A stretch of 64,000 nucleotides of DNA from Methanobacterium_B sp963703015 (GCA_963703015.1 OY969779.1:2108001-2172000); one strand, 5' to 3'. Shown: positions 43,344 through 53,510, counted from the first letter of the stretch. Numbers and translations: made by a program. The notes: a model not told the origin generated them from the sequence alone.

Positions 43344-44480
43344 TTGGTTGCAGAAACATCAAAACAAATTATTAAGGTAGCCTTTATAACAAATATTCCT
43401 ACTCCTTATAGAAAGAAACAGTGGGAATATTATTCAAAATGTAAAAATTTGGATATAACTGTTTTTTATTGTGCTAATACAGAAGATCGTCTTTGGAAGA
43501 TTAATTCAGCTGAAGGTATTAAAGAAGTGTTTTTAAAAGGCTGGTCTTATAAATCGTATCATTTCAATATGGAAGTTTTAAAAGTAATTTCACAAGATTT
43601 TGATGTTTTTTTTGTCGGTGGTTACGGATATCCTTCTTTGATAATGGCAATTTTAGGATTAAAAATACTAAAAAAACCATGGGTCATGATTATAGATGGA
43701 ATGTCTCCTTTAAAATTGGTTAAAACTAATTTTATTTCTAATTTTTTTAAGAACTTTATTATTAATGGTGCAAGTGCATATTTTGCTAATGGTAAGGTTA
43801 GTAAAGAATATTTAACAAAATATGGAGTTTTACCCGAAAAAATTTTTAATCAATATCTGACCGTAGATGTTAACGAATTTATTAATAAAGGAATAAATGC
43901 TAAAGAAATTAAAAAAAATGTTAGAGATGGATATGGGATACCCAACGATTCCATTGTTATTATGTATTCTGGACGCCTAATATATAAAAAAGGAGTTCAG
44001 GATTTACTTGCAGCTGTAAAAAAGCTTGAAGACAAAGAATATAATATCGTAGTATTAATAGTTGGGGGCGGCGATTTTAAGGAGGAATTAGAGAGGAAAT
44101 CTCAATTATTGAAATTAAACATAATATTCACAGGACATATTGATCCTGAAGAGTTATATAAATATTATTACACTTCAGATATTTTTATTCTTCCTACACA
44201 TGATGATCCATGGGGATTAGTTGTAAACGAGGCCATGGCGTGTGGCCTTCCAATTATAATAACAAAGAATGCAGGTTCTTCGATTGATTTAGTTGAAAAT
44301 AATGGATATGTTGTCTCTGCACATAATGTTCAATCTATAGCTTCAAATATTGAAGAGTTACTAGATAGCAAAACTCGTATTATTGCAGGGATTAACTCCA
44401 AAAAATTAATTTCAAATTGGACTTATAAAGAAAGTCTTAATAGTTTTTTAGAATTACTTAGATATTTGAAGCTTTTTTAG
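43344..44480 (+). CDS. Glycosyltransferase family 4
   Basis: About 378 residues. I chose the TTG at 43344 because GGGG (43332-43335) sits 8 bases upstream, right after the previous stop; GTG 43314 or ATG 43317 would overlap the preceding gene. The N-terminus IIKVAFITNIPTPYRKKQWEYY is typical. Donor-domain motifs are IVIMYSGRLIYKKGVQDLL, IVGGGDFKEEL and HDDPWGLVVNEAMACGLPIIIT. It belongs to the GT4 branch that often acts in lipopolysaccharide-like or O-glycan assembly; the acceptor is unknown. Confidence 0.86.
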   Translation: MVAETSKQIIKVAFITNIPTPYRKKQWEYYSKCKNLDITVFYCANTEDRLWKINSAEGIKEVFLKGWSYKSYHFNMEVLKVISQDFDVFFVGGYGYPSLIMAILGLKILKKPWVMIIDGMSPLKLVKTNFISNFFKNFIINGASAYFANGKVSKEYLTKYGVLPEKIFNQYLTVDVNEFINKGINAKEIKKNVRDGYGIPNDSIVIMYSGRLIYKKGVQDLLAAVKKLEDKEYNIVVLIVGGGDFKEELERKSQLLKLNIIFTGHIDPEELYKYYYTSDIFILPTHDDPWGLVVNEAMACGLPIIITKNAGSSIDLVENNGYVVSAHNVQSIASNIEELLDSKTRIIAGINSKKLISNWTYKESLNSFLELLRYLKLF

Positions 44481-44515
44481 AAAACAGATCATTATACAAA
44501 ATTGTTAGGTGTAGT

Positions 44516-45319
44516 ATGGTTAAAAATTATCGTAATAAATCAAATTTAGTAAGTATTATTGTTCCTGCTTATAAACCAGATAAGTATCTTAAACAATGCA
44601 TTGAAAGTTTATTAGTACAAAATTACCCTTTTTTTGAAATAATTTTAGTCATAGAAGAATCTGATTTGGTTAGTAAGGAAATATTAAAAAATTATTCTAA
44701 CTATAAAAATTTAAATGTAATTATTGAGAAAAAAAATTTAGGCCCGGCTCACACACGTAATATTGCTATTAGAAATTCTAATGGGAAATATATTTCTTTT
44801 TGTGATGTTGATGATTTATTTAGTCCAAAAAAAATTGAAAATCAGATTAAATTGATAAATGAAGAATATGGTTTGCTATATTCTGATTTTTTTTTAGTTA
44901 ATGAAAATAATGAGATCATTGAAGAAATTAAGACACCAGAATGGGATTTTAATAAGTGGATCAGATCAGGTTATATAGCATTTTCAACTGTTTTTGTAGA
45001 AAAAAGGTTGATTGAAAAAGTTAATTTAATGGATGAAGATCTGAATTCAAATGAGGATTTTGATTTATTGATCAAACTTTCAAAGATAACTAAATTTAAA
45101 CGAGTTCCAAAAAGTTTAGCCTACCGACGAATACATGATTCAAATCTTTCAAAAAATACCAAAACGCTGATTTCTAGATATCATATATACAACAAATATA
45201 ATTATAAATATTTGGCAGTATATTCTGTTGTAGTGGGATTTATATATTCTAATATTTTTTATTTTTTAATTAAGTATTCTACATTCTACAAAATAATGAA
45301 AAAAGTATTGAATAAATAG
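44516..45319 (+). CDS. Glycosyltransferase family 2
   Basis: 267 residues of GT-A fold: VSIIVPAYKPDKYLKQCIESL near the start, then LGPAHTRNIAIRNSNGKYISFCDVDDLF, whose DVDD is the metal-binding DxD motif, and WDFNKWIRSGYIAFSTVFVEK plus DEDLNSNEDFDLLIKL, the typical acceptor/catalytic region. The C-terminal 30 residues (VYSVVVGFIYSNIFYFLIKY) form a possible membrane-associated helix. It is the last gene of the plus-strand island, convergent with a GT4 gene, and the two stops touch. Confidence 0.87.
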   Translation: MVKNYRNKSNLVSIIVPAYKPDKYLKQCIESLLVQNYPFFEIILVIEESDLVSKEILKNYSNYKNLNVIIEKKNLGPAHTRNIAIRNSNGKYISFCDVDDLFSPKKIENQIKLINEEYGLLYSDFFLVNENNEIIEEIKTPEWDFNKWIRSGYIAFSTVFVEKRLIEKVNLMDEDLNSNEDFDLLIKLSKITKFKRVPKSLAYRRIHDSNLSKNTKTLISRYHIYNKYNYKYLAVYSVVVGFIYSNIFYFLIKYSTFYKIMKKVLNK

Positions 45320-46372
45320 TTAACTAATGATTTTGTTGTATTCGATTAAGATATTTTTAGCTATATTCTGCCATGAAAAATTGTCAATGATATAATTTGA
45401 TAAATCCGTTTTTTCGTTTAAATTCATTCCTTTCTCAATCCCTTTCTTAATTGAATTAAGATTTTTTGGGTCACAGTAAATGACTTTATCTTTGAAATAT
45501 TCTTTAGTGGATCCTCTATCGGTTATCACTAAATTACAACCTGCTAAACTGGCTTCTAGCGCAGCTATTCCGGGTGTTTCAAGCCAAGATGGTAATACAA
45601 AACATTTAGCAGCATGATAAGCAGATCTTAACATTTCAGAATTATGTGGAATGTTGCCTAAAAAATTTACATTATTTCCAGCATTATTTTTACACATCAT
45701 GTAATATTCAGGATCACTATTAGTATCTCCTATTAAAACTAATTTATGGGAACTATCATTAACAGCTTTAATTAAAGTCAGAACATTTTTTTTAGGTTCA
45801 ATACGACCTACAAATAATATAAAATTTTCCATATTATATTTGTCAATGAAAATGTTTTTATCACCCTTTCGATAAAAACTTTCTACACCATTATGTATTA
45901 CACTCATGTTGTTTTTAAATTTGAAATTATTGGACAGGTGTTTAGCTTCTAATTTTGAATTAGGCATTATTATATTTGCATTGTTAAGATAATAATTAAC
46001 TGGATTTAAAAGAGGTATACTATAACTTAGTTTCCTTTCAGAGATTTTTTGTAATTCTTTTGTTAAAACAAATATCTTCTGTGAAAATGTTTTTGAATCA
46101 TTTATTTCTTTTTCAAAACTGTTCCAATAAACTGGTGTTAATACTATTGGAATATTTAAATTTTTAATGTGTTTTATTAAATTTAAGTGTTCTATAGAAT
46201 TTGAACCAAAAAGATGATAAATGTCATAATCGGATATTTGATCTTCAAACTTATTGTAATATTTAACTTCTACCCCTAACTTCTCTAAGTACTTCTTAGT
46301 CTGTGACATTTGCACTTCTTGGCCGCCATGATTTTGAAGAGTTAAACTATGTGTATCAAAAAGCACTTTCAT
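45320..46372 (-). CDS. Glycosyltransferase family 4
   Basis: 350 residues. The donor domain shows NFILFVGRIEPKKNVLTLIKAV, LVLIGDTNSDPEYY, NVNFLGNIPHNSEML and PSWLETPGIAALEASLAGCNLVITDRGSTKEYF; the EASLAGC segment is the GT4 E-x7-E signature. The N-terminus MKVLFDTHSLTLQNHGGQEVQ fits mannosyltransferase-like GT4 enzymes. ATG 46372 has a GGGAT ribosome binding site. It is transcribed opposite to its neighbours and lies between a GT2 gene and the DUF2206 gene. Confidence 0.87.
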   Translation of the reverse strand: MKVLFDTHSLTLQNHGGQEVQMSQTKKYLEKLGVEVKYYNKFEDQISDYDIYHLFGSNSIEHLNLIKHIKNLNIPIVLTPVYWNSFEKEINDSKTFSQKIFVLTKELQKISERKLSYSIPLLNPVNYYLNNANIIMPNSKLEAKHLSNNFKFKNNMSVIHNGVESFYRKGDKNIFIDKYNMENFILFVGRIEPKKNVLTLIKAVNDSSHKLVLIGDTNSDPEYYMMCKNNAGNNVNFLGNIPHNSEMLRSAYHAAKCFVLPSWLETPGIAALEASLAGCNLVITDRGSTKEYFKDKVIYCDPKNLNSIKKGIEKGMNLNEKTDLSNYIIDNFSWQNIAKNILIEYNKIIS

Positions 46373-46440
46373 AAATATCCCTATACCTTTAAATATTAGT
46401 AAGTAAAAATTATTTTACAGATTTATAAAGGTTTTTACAA

Positions 46441-48591
46441 ATGTTACAATTTTTATCGATTAATAAATTGGAATTAAAGAAATTTTTAGGCTTAGTACTA
46501 TTAATTCAGATAATTATATTAGGTTTAGTGGGCATGGACCTATTAGGATTTCCTATTCCTATCTTAAGAGAGTTTTTTGGTTTTATATACTTATTAATAA
46601 TCCCTGGACTTTTATTGTTGAGAATTTTTAATATAAATGAAACTTCTATTCCTGAACATTTATTATATTCTGTTGGATTGAGTTTATCTACACTAATGTT
46701 TTTGGGATTATTGTTAAATCAATTATTTAGTCATTTTCATCCATTGGATTCAACATTTCTATTACTTACACTTACAATATTGGTTTTAGGCTTATCACTA
46801 ATCTGTTATTTAAAGGAAAGGAATAGTCTTAATACTTATCAAAAACCTTATAAAATGAATATTGAAATCTTTAAAAATCCAATTAGCTTAATTTTAATTT
46901 TATTACCTTTTATATCAATACTCAGTACTTACTTAATGAATTATTATAATCAAAATTTACTTTCTTTATTTTTAATTTGTTTAATTTGTTTAATTGTAAT
47001 TTATATTACTCTAAAAAGTTCTATTCCAAATTACATATATTATTTAGCCATTTTTTCAATTTCAATATCTCTTCTGTATAATACTACATTAATTACAAAT
47101 TATATATGGGGCGGAGACATTCAATATGAATATTATCTTTCTAATTTAGTCTTGAAAAACTCTTTTTGGGATCAATCAACTCCTATTGGTATTAATGGGA
47201 TGTTAAGCATTGTAATGTTGGCCCCAATATTTTCAAAAGTAATGAATTTAAATTTGATATGGGTTTTCAAACTTGTTTATCCAACAGTTTTTTCATTATT
47301 ACCTGTAGCATTATTTAGTATTTACAAAAAACAGTTTGGAAACAAGACTGCTTTTCTTTCAACATTCTTCTTTATGTCTTTTGTAGTTTTTTATGTTGAA
47401 ATGATGCAATTAGCAAGACAGCAAATTGCAGAATTGTTTTTGGTACTTTTAATACTTTTGATGTTGAATAGTGAGTTAAATAATGTGAAAAGATCTTTAC
47501 TATTTGTAATATTTGGTTTGTCTATTATCATTTCTCATTATGGATTATCATATTTATTTGTAATTTTTTTAGGCCTAGTCACATTAATATCAATTTTTGT
47601 AAACAGAAACAATTTTAACAAATATTTTTCAAATTTAACTAAAAATGAATTAACGAATTTTAGTGTCACTTTCATAATTTTGTTCATAGTTTCCGCGTTA
47701 ACGTGGTATTTATATGTTTCAAGTGCTTCAAATTTCAATGCTCTCTTACAAGTTTCTAATAACGTAATAATTAATTTGACCGATCTTTTTAATCCAGTAA
47801 CTTCACAAGGATCAGATCTTATTTTAACACAAAGTACATCATTGCTACATAAATCTTCTAAATATATACAATTAATTGCACAAATATTAATAACTATTGG
47901 TATTTTAGTAACAATTTTCACATCAAAGAAAAATAATATCAATAGTAATTATTTGAAATTTTCAATGGCTGCTTTTTTTATATTAGTTTTGAGCATAGTA
48001 CTCCCATTTTTTGCTAGTGCATTGAACGTAACACGTATTTATCATATTGCCCTAATATTCTTAGCCCCATTTTTAATAGTTGGTGTAAAACAGATCTTTA
48101 ATTTTATAATTACTCATTTTAAGAGATTATCTGATTATAGAATATTCAAAAATCCTTTTATAATTTTATCTTTGTTTGTAGTAATATTTTTCCTTTTCAA
48201 TAATGGTTTCATTTATCAAGTTACTCAAGATCAACCTACGTCATTTTCTTTTAATAAAAATATAGATACTCCCGAATTCCAGCAGGAGGATGTTTTGGGA
48301 GCGGATTGGATATTATATCACCAATACAACAAAACAATCTATGCTGATGATGGTCGATATCAAATTTTTGGTGGATTAGGATTACCTTTTAATTTCAAAG
48401 ACATTTTAGATGTATCTCCGAATAGTTTAATTTATTTAGGTACTTATAACACAAAAAACCAAATGATTGGAATTTTAATATTTAATAGTACAATTCCTAA
48501 AAAAATATATACTCCTGTAAATATTGTTACCAATAGTAAATCACAGTTATATGACAATGGGGGATCGGAAATATTCTACAATTCATTTTGA
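46441..48591 (+). CDS. DUF2206 polytopic membrane protein
   Basis: 716 residues with roughly 15 membrane helices in the first 580 residues and a C-terminal extracytoplasmic domain (about 590-716, ...LGADWILYHQYNKTIYADDGRYQIFGG). The family is DUF2206, found in archaea next to surface-polysaccharide genes. The arrangement (many helices plus a soluble C-terminal domain) is like oligosaccharyltransferase, polymerase or mannosyltransferase membrane enzymes (GT-C fold), which is my inference. The family itself is uncharacterised. The gene converges with the flippase gene, overlapping it by 9 bases. Confidence 0.75.
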   Translation: MLQFLSINKLELKKFLGLVLLIQIIILGLVGMDLLGFPIPILREFFGFIYLLIIPGLLLLRIFNINETSIPEHLLYSVGLSLSTLMFLGLLLNQLFSHFHPLDSTFLLLTLTILVLGLSLICYLKERNSLNTYQKPYKMNIEIFKNPISLILILLPFISILSTYLMNYYNQNLLSLFLICLICLIVIYITLKSSIPNYIYYLAIFSISISLLYNTTLITNYIWGGDIQYEYYLSNLVLKNSFWDQSTPIGINGMLSIVMLAPIFSKVMNLNLIWVFKLVYPTVFSLLPVALFSIYKKQFGNKTAFLSTFFFMSFVVFYVEMMQLARQQIAELFLVLLILLMLNSELNNVKRSLLFVIFGLSIIISHYGLSYLFVIFLGLVTLISIFVNRNNFNKYFSNLTKNELTNFSVTFIILFIVSALTWYLYVSSASNFNALLQVSNNVIINLTDLFNPVTSQGSDLILTQSTSLLHKSSKYIQLIAQILITIGILVTIFTSKKNNINSNYLKFSMAAFFILVLSIVLPFFASALNVTRIYHIALIFLAPFLIVGVKQIFNFIITHFKRLSDYRIFKNPFIILSLFVVIFFLFNNGFIYQVTQDQPTSFSFNKNIDTPEFQQEDVLGADWILYHQYNKTIYADDGRYQIFGGLGLPFNFKDILDVSPNSLIYLGTYNTKNQMIGILIFNSTIPKKIYTPVNIVTNSKSQLYDNGGSEIFYNSF

Positions 48592-50088
48592 TTTTTTTTC
48601 AATATTTAAACGACTCCATTTGGAATAGAAAACCCAGAATAAAATTATTATTGAAATAATAAATAGTATTATCCTAAAAATAAGTGAGTAATTAAGTAAG
48701 GTAATTACTGTTTGTAGAGTTATAACTACCCAAATTATTAAAACTTCTTTTGATAATATTAAATTTTTTGGAACAACGTCTTTCCATAAATAGAATGGAA
48801 CAAAAATTAAAGTATTGAAAACATAAGCTACAATGTAACCTAAAGAGAGTGCTAATGCTCCTAAATCTTTAAGAAGTATGACAGTACTAATTAGAAATAT
48901 CGCCCAAATTATGTTATCTAAAAACCCCCACCACATAAGGTTTTTTACAACTAATTTACGCGTGATTCCATCTCTATACGAAGTTATACAGCTCACAAAC
49001 ATCATTAATGCGATTACTTGGATAAAAATGTTGGAATTGTAACCACTTCCATAAACAAAACTTATTATTTCTGGGAATGCTATAATTGGTAATGCAAATA
49101 TTATTACAATAACCCAACTTGAGAATACATTAATTGTTTCAAGTTTCTCATTTTTTTCATTTACATTTCCTGCAAGCATTGGTAAAAGTACGTTACCTAT
49201 CACTGCTGGTAAAAAGTATAATACCGATCTCCATTGGTCTGCAGCTGTGAAAATTCCTAATTGACCATACCCTCCAGGGGTATTAATAATAATTATATTT
49301 GCAATCCAAATAATTGGCCCTACCATCACACTTGATAACATTGTTGGGAAAGATAATTTCCAGATAATATTTTTTTCTTTCCATGATTTTAGATAGTTGA
49401 TTTTTATTTTAAAGCTTTTTATTAAGGTATTTACAGTGATTTTATATAAAATTAGATTGATTATGCTGTTGATAACCATTGCAGTGACGGCACCAATTAA
49501 TCCGAAGAAATATACTCCTGTCACTGTTAATGAAGCTGATATTATTCCTTGAAAGAATGCTATGCGGGCAAGATCTTTAAATGCTCCAAAACCTGCAATA
49601 GAACCTGATTGTATTCCTACTATTGTGTTGAATATTAAAAGTAACGATGCTATTCGTAATATTGGGGTTAAGTTTGGTGCATTTAATGTATTTGTTGAAA
49701 GCCATGGTGCTATTGCAAATAAAATAGCAAACATTATAATCCCTGATATTATTCCGAATAGGTTTGTAAGCCCCATGATTCTACCAGTACGTTCAGGATC
49801 TGATTTATGGTATTGTGCTATATATTTCGTGGCTGTTATTCCCAATCCTAATCCTGCAAATGTTGAAAAAAGGATTACAGTACTGTTAATCATTCCCAGC
49901 TGCCCATAACCAAATGTACCTAAAATACGGGCCGCAATTATTGTCGCAATCAAAGGAAATCCCGAAGAAGCTAAAGCACTAATAAGATTCCAAAAAATGC
50001 CATATACTAACTTACCTCTCATTCCATCGTGGTTATCCCCTACAATGTTTCGTATCAATCCTTTCAATGATGTTTTTATTTTGCTCAT
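48583..50088 (-). CDS. Oligosaccharide flippase (Wzx/MATE-like)
   Basis: 501 residues with about 14 membrane helices, in the polysaccharide biosynthesis/Wzx superfamily: VYGIFWNLISALASSGFPLIATIIAARILGTFGYGQLGMINSTVI near the start and TAADQWRSVLYFLPAVIGNVLLPMLAG in the middle. It moves lipid-linked oligosaccharides across the membrane. ATG 50088 is followed by a short basic N-terminus. Together with the adjacent DUF2206 protein and the glycosyltransferases it forms a complete surface-glycan assembly set. Confidence 0.88.
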   Translation of the reverse strand: MSKIKTSLKGLIRNIVGDNHDGMRGKLVYGIFWNLISALASSGFPLIATIIAARILGTFGYGQLGMINSTVILFSTFAGLGLGITATKYIAQYHKSDPERTGRIMGLTNLFGIISGIIMFAILFAIAPWLSTNTLNAPNLTPILRIASLLLIFNTIVGIQSGSIAGFGAFKDLARIAFFQGIISASLTVTGVYFFGLIGAVTAMVINSIINLILYKITVNTLIKSFKIKINYLKSWKEKNIIWKLSFPTMLSSVMVGPIIWIANIIIINTPGGYGQLGIFTAADQWRSVLYFLPAVIGNVLLPMLAGNVNEKNEKLETINVFSSWVIVIIFALPIIAFPEIISFVYGSGYNSNIFIQVIALMMFVSCITSYRDGITRKLVVKNLMWWGFLDNIIWAIFLISTVILLKDLGALALSLGYIVAYVFNTLIFVPFYLWKDVVPKNLILSKEVLIIWVVITLQTVITLLNYSLIFRIILFIISIIILFWVFYSKWSRLNIEKKSK

Positions 50089-50634
50089 ACTAACCCAAAA
50101 AATTTAATTTATCCTACAGGAATATTTCATTTTTTATATCTACTATTTAATTAAATCTTCATCAAGCATTATAAAACTTTATAAATTTCAGAATTTGAAA
50201 AAAAGTTCAAAAAATAACTATTCATCCATTTAAGTTTTTATAATCAATTTAAATTATATAAACAAACATTTCTTTGTATCACGAAACTTCAATAAATCAA
50301 TATAGAAATGAATAATTAAAATAACCGAGCCTTGTATTTTATATAGTTTGTAATTTATCAATCATTGCACGAAATACCTGATCGAGGATGCCCTAAATTA
50401 TGCAGGGGGGGGGGTGTTTAAAAAAATTACGTTAAACAGTTCTATAAAATCTTTCAAAAAAAATAATTTAAGATCACCTAATACGGATTCAGGATCTACT
50501 TCTGCACATGGATGTGAAAACTGCTATAACACCCAACACCACAGAAGGTAATAATAACTTGTATACTGGATAGGATTCGGGATAATTTTAGGGATTAAAC
50601 TGGGCAGATCCAATGTAAACTATTGTTATATCTC
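50089..50634. other. Non-coding stretch with a G-tract
   Basis: 546 AT-rich bases between the flippase start and the recombinase 3' end. The only striking item is the ten-G run at 50405-50414. No gene, tRNA or att-like duplication is visible. Confidence 0.4.
50405..50414 (+). repeat. Homopolymeric G10 tract
   Basis: Ten consecutive Gs lie in otherwise AT-rich DNA, outside any gene. Such tracts can be hot spots for slippage or for sequencing error. Confidence 0.8.
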
Positions 50635-51657
50635 CTAAATTGGCCTGTCTAATGATAAGAAAGGTAAAAATTCTAAGTAGTGTTTTTTAAGGAGTTCAGG
50701 ATGCTCATTCCAGTAAGTTCTGTCACTTTCATCTAATCTGAGGCCAGCTATATAATAAGCAAGTATTTGTGTGCCGATTTTATTAATTATTGTACTTACG
50801 AAGTATTTTCGGAGTGATTTAAATCTCCAGTAACAATATGCATTTTTTTCCACATTAAAACCCAGCTTTTCACCTAGATTACGCAAATTCTTAACTACAC
50901 TGTCACCACTCAACTTATTTCCATAGATATTCACAAAAATAGTATCATCATTATTTTTTATACGAATTTTCCTGTTTGCACCGTAACATCTATCTTTAAG
51001 ATATGCTATGATTTCTCTTCCGACTTCAGGAGGGATAAATATATGATGCTTCACAGTGTTTTCACTACTTGTTAAATCCATGGTCAAAACTTCGGATAAT
51101 ACATCATCCTCAAATAGAAAGAGATCATCAACATCTTCCAAATCAATTCCTATTATTGAACAGGCACTTAACAATTGATTTATTGTTAAATTTCTGATTT
51201 CTTGCTGACTTATTCCTGACAAAGCAGCCAAATGAATGAGTGCCCTTTCCCTTGGTGGAGAAACAGTTATCATTTGACAAATTTCTTCACAGGTTACATA
51301 GTCATCGAAACTCTTAGATATGACATCGTCGGTAAATAATTTCGTATTATTAATTACACTCAGATCAAAAGCTTTGTAAAATGAGCAGACAGCATAAAAA
51401 TATAACTTCACAGTTGAATTAGATAGTTTCTTGGTTAGTAAATAGTCTTTAAATTTTGGTAGATATTTATAGATTGTACGATTCCTTGGTATAATATGTT
51501 GTTCTTCCTCTTTTGCTTTATCAATTAATTCCGAAGGTTTTTTATTGGTTAATTCAACAAAATATTTCAAAGCAATTTTATAACTTTTTTGAGTGCCTGA
51601 AGAAATATTTTTTATTTCGAACCATTTTTCCATAAGATCTTCATCTTCACTATTCAT
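50635..51657 (-). CDS. Tyrosine recombinase/integrase-like protein, divergent catalytic site
   Basis: 340 residues. The N-terminal half is a SAM-like core-binding domain (SSGTQKSYKIALKYFVELT, TVKLYFYAVCSFYKAFD). The C-terminal half resembles the tyrosine recombinase catalytic domain, but key residues differ: the first catalytic Arg region reads ALSGISQQEIRNL, the HxxR box reads FKSLRKYF (Arg kept, His replaced by Lys), and the final region AGLRLDESDRTYW...KKHYLEFL keeps a plausible tyrosine. It may be an archaeal variant or an inactive protein. ATG 51657 lies upstream of a 207-base non-coding gap. It could mark an old mobile element at the edge of the glycan island. Confidence 0.65.
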   Translation of the reverse strand: MNSEDEDLMEKWFEIKNISSGTQKSYKIALKYFVELTNKKPSELIDKAKEEEQHIIPRNRTIYKYLPKFKDYLLTKKLSNSTVKLYFYAVCSFYKAFDLSVINNTKLFTDDVISKSFDDYVTCEEICQMITVSPPRERALIHLAALSGISQQEIRNLTINQLLSACSIIGIDLEDVDDLFLFEDDVLSEVLTMDLTSSENTVKHHIFIPPEVGREIIAYLKDRCYGANRKIRIKNNDDTIFVNIYGNKLSGDSVVKNLRNLGEKLGFNVEKNAYCYWRFKSLRKYFVSTIINKIGTQILAYYIAGLRLDESDRTYWNEHPELLKKHYLEFLPFLSLDRPI

Positions 51658-51864
51658 GGTTATTATTATGTCATTAATTTGTATTAATAATTTTTCAAAG
51701 AATATTATCCATTGATTTTAAAACAAAAAAATTTTGGATAAAAAATGATAATTAAACAATTACATAAAAATGGTAAACACTCTTGAATTGGAAATCCAAA
51801 AATAGTTCAAAGGTCTATGCCACAAGAGTTGTTGTAGCACACCTAGAGCTTTGGAAAATCACGG

Positions 51865-52905
51865 TTATACTACTACTTTACCGGGGCCCACTGCATAATA
51901 CTGTCCACCATTACCAATTAATGTGTTATTTAAGAGGATATTATAATCAGATGGCTCTTTGGTGGTCAATGCTATTCCTACAACCCTATTATTTGTAATA
52001 TAATTATTTTGTATTGTATTTCCAGTTCCCACTATATCTACGCCTGCCACATTATTGCTAAAATTATTATTTTGGATTAAACTGTTACTTATTGCAGCCC
52101 ATACTCCATTAAAACCATTAATTACCGTATTGTTTTTTATAATGAAGCCTGTGGACAATCCCTTTCCCAAATCTTCCACTGCTATACTATCTCGACTGTT
52201 TATTACGGTGTTGTTTAATATTTTAAAGTTAGTACTTCCAGTAACTGTATATATGCCAGTTCCAGTATGTACCAATGGGTCCCTAGGGTTATTTAGGTTA
52301 TAATTTCCTGTTATAATGTTGTTTTGTATCGTAATATTTGTACTTGGGGCATCGTACAATATCCCAAATTCAGCTCCTGATAAAACATTATTTTGAACTG
52401 TGGAATTGTATAATGGCCCTTCAAATGCTATGTTATTTCCATAGAATGGATTTGTGCCCATTAGTGTGTTTGAGGTTATTATGGTATTCCTATTTGTTCC
52501 AGTGGCCATAATTCCGTTTAAATTAGAAGTAATTATATTTTCTATTATTTTAACGCCGTTTGTATTGGACAGTACTACTGGGTAATCTCCATTGAACTTG
52601 AATCCTTTTACAGTACATCCTGTGTAGGCTATGTTTATTTGTTTGAGATTAACTGTACCATTTGCCACTAATGTGATGTTTTTAAATAGTTTAAGGTTCT
52701 CTGAGTAATTTCCAGAATTAACAATGATGGTAGATCCTGCAGGTGCTGAATTAATTGCTGCTTGAATGTTTTGCCCTGGATTAACGATGATACTTGATGA
52801 TTCAATTGTCAATGTGTTAGATGTATTAGGGTATGTATAACCAATTAAAACAACTAATGCACATAAAATGATTAGTATTCCGGTTAAAATTTTATTATTT
52901 TGCAT
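51865..52905 (-). CDS. Surface protein with right-handed parallel beta-helix (NosD-like) repeats
   Basis: About 346 residues from ATG 52905, chosen over a TTG at 52932 because GAGGAG sits 5 bases upstream. The N-terminal helix ILTGILIILCALVVLIGYTY is a signal or anchor. It is followed by IVNPGQNIQAAINSAPAGSTIIV, the typical start of a pectate-lyase/NosD-type beta helix, and by many rungs with N-x-I/V spacing (NTLMGTNPF, NNVLSGAEFG, NNTVINGFNG). It probably sits on the cell surface, perhaps binding or acting on sugars. No catalytic residues are evident. Confidence 0.75.
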   Translation of the reverse strand: MQNNKILTGILIILCALVVLIGYTYPNTSNTLTIESSSIIVNPGQNIQAAINSAPAGSTIIVNSGNYSENLKLFKNITLVANGTVNLKQINIAYTGCTVKGFKFNGDYPVVLSNTNGVKIIENIITSNLNGIMATGTNRNTIITSNTLMGTNPFYGNNIAFEGPLYNSTVQNNVLSGAEFGILYDAPSTNITIQNNIITGNYNLNNPRDPLVHTGTGIYTVTGSTNFKILNNTVINSRDSIAVEDLGKGLSTGFIIKNNTVINGFNGVWAAISNSLIQNNNFSNNVAGVDIVGTGNTIQNNYITNNRVVGIALTTKEPSDYNILLNNTLIGNGGQYYAVGPGKVVV

Positions 52906-52965
52906 ATAAACTCCTCTAAATTTATGCAACAAAAAAAATTACAAAAATTATGACCTATTAAAATT

Positions 52966-53406
52966 CTAATCTTTTCTTTTTTGTTTATCCCGGTCTTCAG
53001 AGGCTACTTTGATCATTTGGGCAATCTTCGAAATATCCGCGTAAACCTCTTTCAGGTTTGTTTTTTCATTATCTATGGAAGCATCCCTGTATTCAATGGT
53101 TCCTTCAGGGGAAAAATCGTCTTCAGAGACCACCATTCCAAATTGTCTTCCAATTTCAGGTTCGATCACATCGTCAAGTGGATTTTCAAGTCTTTCTTTA
53201 ACGTCTATGTTTAAGCCGTCCATGAATTTATCTATCTCAGATTCTACGAATCCCATCACAATTATCTCTGTTGGATCAAATACATTGATTGCTGTGTACA
53301 TTCGAGTTTTTGCTCCGAATCCAACTGTATGATACCACGCCGTTCTAAAATCTTCATAGGTTTTTCCAGGTTTAAGCTTCCTTGTTACAATAGCCACTGT
53401 CATCAT
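52966..53406 (-). CDS. Hypothetical protein, possible dimeric alpha-beta barrel
   Basis: 146 residues, soluble. The N-terminal VAIVTRKLKPGKTYEDFRTAWYHTVGF and VFDPTEIIVMGFVE resemble the ferredoxin-like dimeric barrel of the EthD/monooxygenase superfamily, but I cannot assign a family with confidence. The C-terminus (residues 105-146) is an amphipathic, lysine-rich helix. ATG 53406 or the second ATG three bases later is the start. It lies alone between surface-protein genes. Function is not known. Confidence 0.55.
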   Translation of the reverse strand: MMTVAIVTRKLKPGKTYEDFRTAWYHTVGFGAKTRMYTAINVFDPTEIIVMGFVESEIDKFMDGLNIDVKERLENPLDDVIEPEIGRQFGMVVSEDDFSPEGTIEYRDASIDNEKTNLKEVYADISKIAQMIKVASEDRDKQKRKD

Positions 53407-53510
53407 AGTTTCAAACCATTCCCTAAATTTTTTTCAATAAAAACTGTTCATATAATAATTATGTTCAATTTAATTAATATATTATTGAAACAGATATTCT
53501 AGTTAAACAA

